Shown here one piece after another: positions 14,901-18,587 of a DNA stretch of 18,587 nt. The stretch spans positions 1 to 18,587 of the forward strand of contig CAZXVH010000106.1 in the NCBI GenBank assembly GCA_964643965.1, in the 5' to 3' direction. The stretch's first letter is position 1. Each line of letters opens with the position of its first letter. The stretch comes from GCA-2746795 sp964643965. GTDB lineage: Bacteria; Chloroflexota; Anaerolineae; Promineifilales; Promineifilaceae. The translations under genes and the position numbers were made by a program. A model generated the notes under the pieces. That model was not told the DNA's origin, did not search any database, and saw only the letters and a program-made list of their open reading frames with translations.

Positions 14901-16838
14901 GGGCCGGGCGGCAAATCGTCAATCGAAAATCAACAATCGTCAATCACAAAGGCTGAGTATTTGCTGCTCTCCCGGCAGGGGGAGACGCTGCTACAGCAGG
15001 GGCAGGCGGCGGGGGCGGAGGCGCTGTTTCGCGGACTGCTGGCGCGGCTGGAGGCGGGGGCGGCTTACGACGCGGCCTACGACATTGCCATGACGCAAAT
15101 GAGGCTGGGGCGCTGCCTGGCGGCGCAGGGACGGCCGGGGCAGGCCATTGCGTTTCATGAGCAGGCGGCGGCCGGGTTTGCCGCGCTCGGCGAGGATAAC
15201 AAAAGTGCAAAAAAGATGCTGAGTGCGGTGTCTGTGAATTTAGCGGACAATCTGGCGTTGGTAGGGGAATTTGATAAAGCGCAGCAAGCCTACGAAACCG
15301 GTTTAGCAATCGCCAAAGAAGTTGATGATGATCGTACCGTTGGTGTGGCGCTGGGCCAACTGGGGATGCTGGCGCTGCAACGCGGCGACCGGACGGCGGC
15401 GCGGGCGCGGTATAGGGAAGCGCTGCAAACGTTCCAGCGGCTGGGAGAGCCGCAGAGCGAGGCGGTGGTCTGGCATCAGTTGGGCCGGGTGGCAGAGGAA
15501 TCGCGGGAGTGGGCGGAGGCGGAGCGCTGTTATCGGGAGAGCTTGCAGATTGAGGAAGCGCATGGGAATTTGCCCGGTGTGGCGCAGACTTGTAATCAAT
15601 TGGCGATGGTGGCGGAGGAAAACGGCCGTTTCCCCGACGCCGAGCGCTGGTATTTGCGGGCTCAAGAAATCAAAAACAAAGTTGCGCCAAAGGATGCCAG
15701 TACGCTCAACAACCTCGCCAACCTCTACCTGAGCCAAAACCGGCTGGCCGAAGCGGCGCAGTTCGCCCGCCGCGCCCTGGACATCATGGAAACCCTCGAT
15801 CTCTCCGCCGAACCGTGGAAAACCTACCAAATCCTGGCCAAAATTGCCGCGGCGCAGGGGGATGCGGCGGCCGCCCGTGAGTGGCGGCGCAAAGCAAATG
15901 AAAGTCGAGATGCATTCGCTGGCACACAGCACCAGATCGGCCCCATTTTGCAGCAGTTTCAAAGTGTAATTGCTGGCGTCGTTGCCGCCAATAATGGCGA
16001 TGAGGAAGCAAAAGCACAGATTGAGGGTTTGTTTGACACGTTCCGTAAGGGCAATTGGCAAATTGTGGACGCCATTCAACAAATCTGGACCGGTGAACGC
16101 GATGCCGAAACACTAACCGATGACATTGACTACAACAGCCGCGCCATTGTTTTAGCCATCTTGCAACATCTAACCGGCGCAGCGCCGCCCGCTGCCCAGA
16201 TTGGTTCAGTTTCAATCTCCACTGCCCCACCCGTCCCGGCGGAACTGCGGCAGGCGTGGGGACCGGTGGTGGTCGCCGTGGCAGCGGCGGCGCAGGGCAA
16301 TACCCAGGCGGCGGCGCAGGTGGAGCCGGTCTTGCAAGAGCTGGCCGGCCGCCCCGATTGGCAAGCGTTAGCCAGCGTCTTGCGCCGCATCCTCGCCGGG
16401 GAGCGGGATACCGCCCTGCTCGCCGGTCTGGACGAAACCGATACGCTCATCGCCGGCAATGTGCTGCGCGGGTTGGGGGTGGCGGGGTTGGAGGGGCTGC
16501 CCGGTTTAGAGAAAGAGCGAGAGATAGAGCAAGAGGGGGAGCCAGAGCCAGAGCGAGAGGGGGATGAGGGGGAGCGGGCGAATGCGTTTTTGAACAGTTT
16601 GCTGGCGGGGGTGGTGATGGTGGCGCGGGGTGAAGGGCCGCCGGAGCTGGGGGTGCAGATTCACGCCGTCACCCGTGGCCTGGCTACCGATACCAACGCC
16701 GGGCCGGAGCTGCAAGCGCTGGGCCGGGCGCTCAACGCCATCCTCTCCGGGGATCGCGACCCTGATTTGAGCGATTTGCCGCCGCCGTTGGCCGCCGCCG
16801 TGCAGCAAGTGTTGGCGCAGGTGGCCGCTGGCGGCTGA
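12000..16838 (+). CDS. CHAT protease / EAD-like / NB-ARC / TPR multidomain protein
   Basis: The product has 1612 residues. Domains in order: a CHAT caspase-like peptidase (about 100-400) with the His-Cys dyad H226 (VHFDGHG) and C272 (VLNACQSG); a death-like effector-associated segment (about 403-480, DLRQLCYTLGVQYDDLPG); an NB-ARC STAND NTPase with P-loop K546 (GFGGLGKT), Walker B D621 (LLILDNFE), RVLITTRD (669-676) and GGHP (734-737); a winged-helix-like part; TPRs (about 985-1300); then three ~80-residue repeats to the C-terminus. Residues 648-668 and 956-984 are encoded by intergenic-type short repeats, and 1504-1525 is a charged EKEREIEQ-type linker. ATG 12000 has AAAGGAAG 7 bp upstream; the open frame to 11895 runs into the MITE. 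It is probably a cytoplasmic ATP-switched protease, possibly for defence (inference). Confidence 0.92.
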   Translation: MIELSLQFTSDEKEADSPLFVSLFRPDSGVREGPLPYSLPLDDDVLADIHWYLETFSVWPTGPDYLRAEEIERQLEGWGRALRDSIRLNADAADIWRQFMDAEGEKLLTIDATDPRLLRLPWELLADESGHLFSAGISVRRRLQKTTSKKQAPLPLPVRILVVVARPDDAGFIDPRAITRPLLDAVAGLGEAVVVEFLPEPTLKALSARLRDRSAPPVHVVHFDGHGVYDQSLGLGFLLFENEKQESDQVDANRLGNLLNQSGTPLMVLNACQSGMQKESNPYASVAARLIRAGVGSVLAMNYSVLVVAAHKFVAAFYAGLAAGLTVGQAVDKGRLALLADIDRHTITRPNAAGEMVEETIHLYDWFLPALYQQSSDPVIFRLTSPDAAADAPSTPVVIPVRQTYPGLVRLVQTLFNKEDLRQLCYTLGVQYDDLPGDGNAAKALSLVELAERQSAVDALVDAARSMRPLADWQSALTPAAAAEALTLRQAQDTAAQSPSTAASPAALPPPPRYRFHGRSREMLLLDRAFRQSPLVVLHGFGGLGKTALAAEAGRWFTRTGRFPGGAAFISFEHGGSLAQLCSWVGQTVSGDPDWLIHGEGDPVMRVGQLLAQKPALLILDNFESVLGRNPEMPQEELQGVLAAVYQWAVDSGQTSVNSGQWTVNSGARVLITTRDTRFNDERFASSALCRHIPLQGLAEPEALALAAVVLNAKFIDRAAIPRQDLVELMRHLGGHPLSLNLVLPHLRRYTPRQLMDSFEALLPGFVDGKAEERNESLAVSLDFSLRRLGEETRAALPDLAVFAGGCMEYDLLAVTGMDETLWQAARGELEQAALVTAEAVPGMNVSFLRFHPTLTPYLATQLADERRAALEDKYWREYYATARELYQLDTQHPHEARAIALREMPNLRRALELALAAAADDPALLETAVTFADRIALFLDVFGRWRERDGMMKQVSDQFTVNSGQSGPGGKSSIENQQSSITKAEYLLLSRQGETLLQQGQAAGAEALFRGLLARLEAGAAYDAAYDIAMTQMRLGRCLAAQGRPGQAIAFHEQAAAGFAALGEDNKSAKKMLSAVSVNLADNLALVGEFDKAQQAYETGLAIAKEVDDDRTVGVALGQLGMLALQRGDRTAARARYREALQTFQRLGEPQSEAVVWHQLGRVAEESREWAEAERCYRESLQIEEAHGNLPGVAQTCNQLAMVAEENGRFPDAERWYLRAQEIKNKVAPKDASTLNNLANLYLSQNRLAEAAQFARRALDIMETLDLSAEPWKTYQILAKIAAAQGDAAAAREWRRKANESRDAFAGTQHQIGPILQQFQSVIAGVVAANNGDEEAKAQIEGLFDTFRKGNWQIVDAIQQIWTGERDAETLTDDIDYNSRAIVLAILQHLTGAAPPAAQIGSVSISTAPPVPAELRQAWGPVVVAVAAAAQGNTQAAAQVEPVLQELAGRPDWQALASVLRRILAGERDTALLAGLDETDTLIAGNVLRGLGVAGLEGLPGLEKEREIEQEGEPEPEREGDEGERANAFLNSLLAGVVMVARGEGPPELGVQIHAVTRGLATDTNAGPELQALGRALNAILSGDRDPDLSDLPPPLAAAVQQVLAQVAAGG
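13938..14003. repeat. Heptamer repeat in frame inside the NB-ARC domain
   Basis: About nine copies of the 7-bp word (GGACAGT, GAACAGT and variants) are read in frame as three 7-residue units, WAVDSGQ, TSVNSGQ and WTVNSGA (residues 648-668). They lie between Walker B and the RVLITTRD strand of the NTPase. The same word fills spacers at 4426-4456 and 6788-6868. Because 3 x 7 bp is 21 bp, multiples of three units keep the frame. Confidence 0.9.
14862..14950. repeat. Composite short-repeat insert in frame before the TPR region
   Basis: The first part (14862-14897) is the CAGTGAACAGTGGGCAGT heptamer family. The second (14914-14945) is the AATCGTCAATC family also seen at 9751-9791. Together they encode residues 955-984, a Ser/Gln/Asn-rich linker (FTVNSGQ, then SSIENQQSSIT) joining the winged-helix part to the TPRs. 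Confidence 0.85.
16509..16574. repeat. Purine-rich GAGCGAGAG repeat encoding an acidic linker
   Basis: A GAG/CGA/GGG-rich tract with AGAGCGAGAG words encodes a Glu/Arg/Pro/Gly linker (residues 1504-1525) between the second and third C-terminal modules. The same words form the inverted repeat at 9024-9066, so this is a third repeat family shared between spacers and this gene. Confidence 0.65.
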
Positions 16839-16858
16839 GGGCGAAGCAACACCCTGTG

Positions 16859-17217
16859 GTAGGGGCGGGACGGCGCGGAGAGGTCTGAACCAGGGGAAAC
16901 CCTGTTGGCCCGCGCCGTCTCGCCCTTTGAGTCGCGGAGAGGTCTGAACCAGGGGAAACCCTGTTGGCCCGCGCCGTCTCGCCCTTTNNNNNNNNNNNNN
17001 NNNNNNNNNNNNNNNNNNNNNNNNNNNNNNNNNNNNNNNNNNNNNNNNNNNNNNNNNNNNNNNNNNNNNNNNNNNNNNNNNNNNNNNGAGCGCGGAGAGG
17101 TCTGAACCAGGGGAAACCCGGCTGACCCGCGCCGTCTCACCCTTTGTGGTGATCGGGTTATTACCTCAGAGGGCGAGATAGGCGGGAGCAAAGGCTTTTA
17201 ATGGAAAGGCAAATTGT
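16859..17217. mobile_element. MITE-like element, copy 2, internally expanded and right-truncated
   Basis: It starts with the same 12-bp end, GTAGGGGCGGGA (16859-16870), in the same orientation as copy 1. The first internal palindrome unit (GCGGAGAGGTCTGAACCAGG ... CGCGCCGTCTCGCCCTTT, ~60 bp) is present at least three times: two before and one after the assembly gap. The right part (GGGTTATTACCTCAGAGGGCG, with 17167-17192 matching GGGCGAGATAGGCGGG of copy 1) then loses similarity near 17200-17217. No right inverted end is visible. With copy 1 it brackets the CHAT gene as a direct repeat. This spacer (16839-17384) holds no gene. Confidence 0.8.
16988..17087. other. Assembly gap (100 N)
   Basis: Exactly 100 undetermined bases interrupt the tandem palindrome units of the second MITE-like element. 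A run of 100 usually means a scaffold gap of unknown true length, so the number of repeat units and any inserted sequence cannot be known from this window. Confidence 0.98.
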
Positions 17218-17384
17218 AATACATGTACCTTATGCTATGCCAAACAAATAATCTTGCCTGACTCAATTGAAAAGCATCCAGCTGCCATGCCAGAATCCTA
17301 TCCTGAATCCTGTACGTTTACTTTTTTATACAGACAACCACGCCCACTTCCCCTATCAAAAACCCACCTCAAGGAGCATACTAA

Positions 17385-18413
17385 ATGATCCAGCGATTAA
17401 TAGTGCGTCTTACGAGAGATTTTTACCGAGTTGTCTGGAAGATAATAAGCTTCCGTGCGCCAAAACCGATCATTGAAACATTATATGATGACGAGAATGG
17501 CAGCATGGTATTCGCCTGTCATGGGCCGGTGTACATAGACCCCGCATGGGGGTATATCATCACAGAAAAAGGGCATATTCTCGAAGAGTCCATGCAGTAC
17601 AATTTTGCACATGGAAAGAGACCTTTTGCCATTTCCATCCCTTCACCATTTCACTTCTTCAAGGCAATCAAAAAGAAAGAAAACATTATAGAGAAAGAGA
17701 CTGTTGTTTCTTTGAGACATTATTGGGAATGGAATTATTACCATTTTTATTTTGATGTACTCGGTAAACTCGAACTGCTTCAAAAAGCGGGCATTGCTGA
17801 TACTATGCCCCTTGTCATTGCAAAATATGCTGATGAAATCAGCTTTGTACGTCCTTTAATCGAACGGGGCAAGTTTTGCGAAAGAAACTGGTTAATCCCC
17901 ACAACAGAATTTATCAAGGCAGAAAAAGTTATATTCTGTCAAACGCATACTGCCTACAAAGAACGAATTCTCTACATACTTGATGCCCTCGAAATTGAGG
18001 CCGCACAAAAAGAGGATGAGCGGCGAATTTATTTAAGCCGTTCTGGTACACGGCGCTTAACAAATCTGGATGAAGCGAGGCCAATTTTTGAAAAGTATTC
18101 ATTTGAGATTGCCGATTCCGGGAATATGAGTATTGATGACCAGATCGCGCTATTTAGTAATGTACGGTATATCGTTGCCAATCATGGTGCGGGTACCACA
18201 AATATCTTGTTCCGTGGCGATAATCCACTTAGCCTTCTTGAAATCCACCATGAACAATACGTGAACTTCGATCATAAACAGATTTGTGATGAGATGGGAT
18301 ATGCCTGGGATGAGCTTGAGGGCAAAAAAGGAGCGGGAACGGCCGTTCATGCAAATTTTACCGTTGATTTGGAACAACTAGAGCAAAAAATCATCGCATT
18401 ATTAAATACATAA
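17385..18413 (+). CDS. GT61-type (DUF563) glycosyltransferase
   Basis: The 342-residue product matches the GT61/DUF563 family, which transfers sugars to glycans or cell-surface polysaccharides. Recognisable blocks are HYWEWNYYHFYFDVLGKL (112-129), RRIYLSRSGTRRLTN (213-227), and the C-terminal IALFSNVRYIVANHGAG (254-270) with NHGAG at 266-270, then TNILF. There is no membrane helix, so it is probably cytoplasmic or peripheral. ATG 17385 has AAGGAG 8 bp upstream. The gene is clearly more AT-rich than its neighbours, with many AAA, ATT and TTT codons, which suggests recent transfer. One AACGGCCGTT palindrome is present (18338-18347). The acceptor and sugar are unknown. Confidence 0.85.
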   Translation: MIQRLIVRLTRDFYRVVWKIISFRAPKPIIETLYDDENGSMVFACHGPVYIDPAWGYIITEKGHILEESMQYNFAHGKRPFAISIPSPFHFFKAIKKKENIIEKETVVSLRHYWEWNYYHFYFDVLGKLELLQKAGIADTMPLVIAKYADEISFVRPLIERGKFCERNWLIPTTEFIKAEKVIFCQTHTAYKERILYILDALEIEAAQKEDERRIYLSRSGTRRLTNLDEARPIFEKYSFEIADSGNMSIDDQIALFSNVRYIVANHGAGTTNILFRGDNPLSLLEIHHEQYVNFDHKQICDEMGYAWDELEGKKGAGTAVHANFTVDLEQLEQKIIALLNT

Positions 18414-18443
18414 GTGCCAGGCAAAAGACGGCAGGCACTTTTT
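18412..18443 (+). terminator. Intrinsic terminator after the GT61 gene
   Basis: AAGTGCC (18412-18418) pairs with GGCACTT (18434-18440), followed by more T residues to 18443. The stem begins within the TAA stop codon. The convergent minus-strand gene ends 8 bp further on, so the structure may act in both directions. Confidence 0.75.
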
Positions 18444-18450
18444 CTGACCG

Positions 18451-18587
18451 TTATTTCTTCGCCATTCCCCAATCTTCCATCTCCAGAGCGTCGCTGACTG
18501 CTTCCAGGGTGGGAATCAACACATCATAATTGGCGCGGAGCAGCTCGATGAGTTCCGTGATCACGCGCATGGCCCAGGCGCTATCAT
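18451..18587 (-). CDS. 3' end of an unidentified minus-strand gene (partial)
   Basis: From the window edge, 45 codons are open on the minus strand to a TAA at 18451-18453. They end with SAWAMRVITELIELLRANYD and then VLIPTLEAVSDALEMEDWGMAKK. The segment is helical, and its GC-rich codon use fits the host genome rather than the AT-rich GT61 gene. The 5' part lies outside the window. I do not recognise the family. Confidence 0.6.
   Translation of the reverse strand, partial: DSAWAMRVITELIELLRANYDVLIPTLEAVSDALEMEDWGMAKK

Noticed and set aside
11767..17217. Composite transposon carrying the CHAT gene
   Set aside because: The two flanking elements encode no transposase, copy 2 lacks a visible right end, and no target duplication was seen. 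Mobilisation remains only a hypothesis.

Overview
The window is a GC-rich bacterial chromosome fragment that reads best as a Chloroflexota (Anaerolineae-like) genome. This placement is an inference. It rests on three things: the mix of genes (full-length GcvP, nickel superoxide dismutase with its own maturation protease, a giant CHAT/NB-ARC/TPR protein, a PfkB-type N-terminus), the abundance of intergenic short tandem repeats, and a heavily over-represented palindrome, AACGGCCGTT. There are no rRNA, tRNA or CRISPR loci. One run of exactly 100 N (16988-17087) marks a scaffold gap inside a repeat.

Layout. Positions 1-351 hold two octamer tandem arrays. These run directly into what looks like the 3' half of a glycine riboswitch, which is followed at once by an intrinsic terminator. 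Next come gcvH and gcvP (352-3684), the lipoyl carrier and the decarboxylase of the glycine cleavage system. From 3798 to 4939 is a nickel superoxide dismutase unit: promoter, inverted repeats, sodN, an intrinsic terminator, then the S26-like protease gene that should remove the SodN leader. From 5070 to 7711 are a ThDP-dependent acetolactate-synthase-like enzyme and a short-chain dehydrogenase, separated by heptamer repeats. On the minus strand lie a class I/II aminotransferase (7849-8997) and a small unknown protein (9289-9747). Between these two sits a 48-codon plus-strand remnant of a PfkB sugar kinase. A CorA-type metal transporter follows (10023-10940).

The accessory part is 11081-17220. 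It contains a 229-residue protein of unknown function, a MITE-like element with perfect 12-bp inverted ends, and a 1612-residue CHAT protease / effector-associated domain / NB-ARC / TPR protein that ends in three copies of an unassigned ~80-residue module. A second, expanded and truncated copy of the MITE-like element follows. The CHAT protein resembles STAND-type conflict or immune regulators: the TPR and C-terminal part would sense, the NB-ARC switch would oligomerise, and the CHAT caspase-like domain would cleave. The 229-residue neighbour may be a partner or substrate. An AT-richer GT61-type glycosyltransferase (17385-18413) and the 3' end of a minus-strand gene close the window.

The main new signals are these: (1) a glycine riboswitch whose 5' half appears to be replaced by tandem repeats; (2) intergenic heptamer repeat families that also lie in frame inside the NB-ARC gene; (3) a HIP1-like palindrome found at least 17 times; (4) direct copies of a MITE-like element bracketing the CHAT gene; (5) the triplicated C-terminal module.
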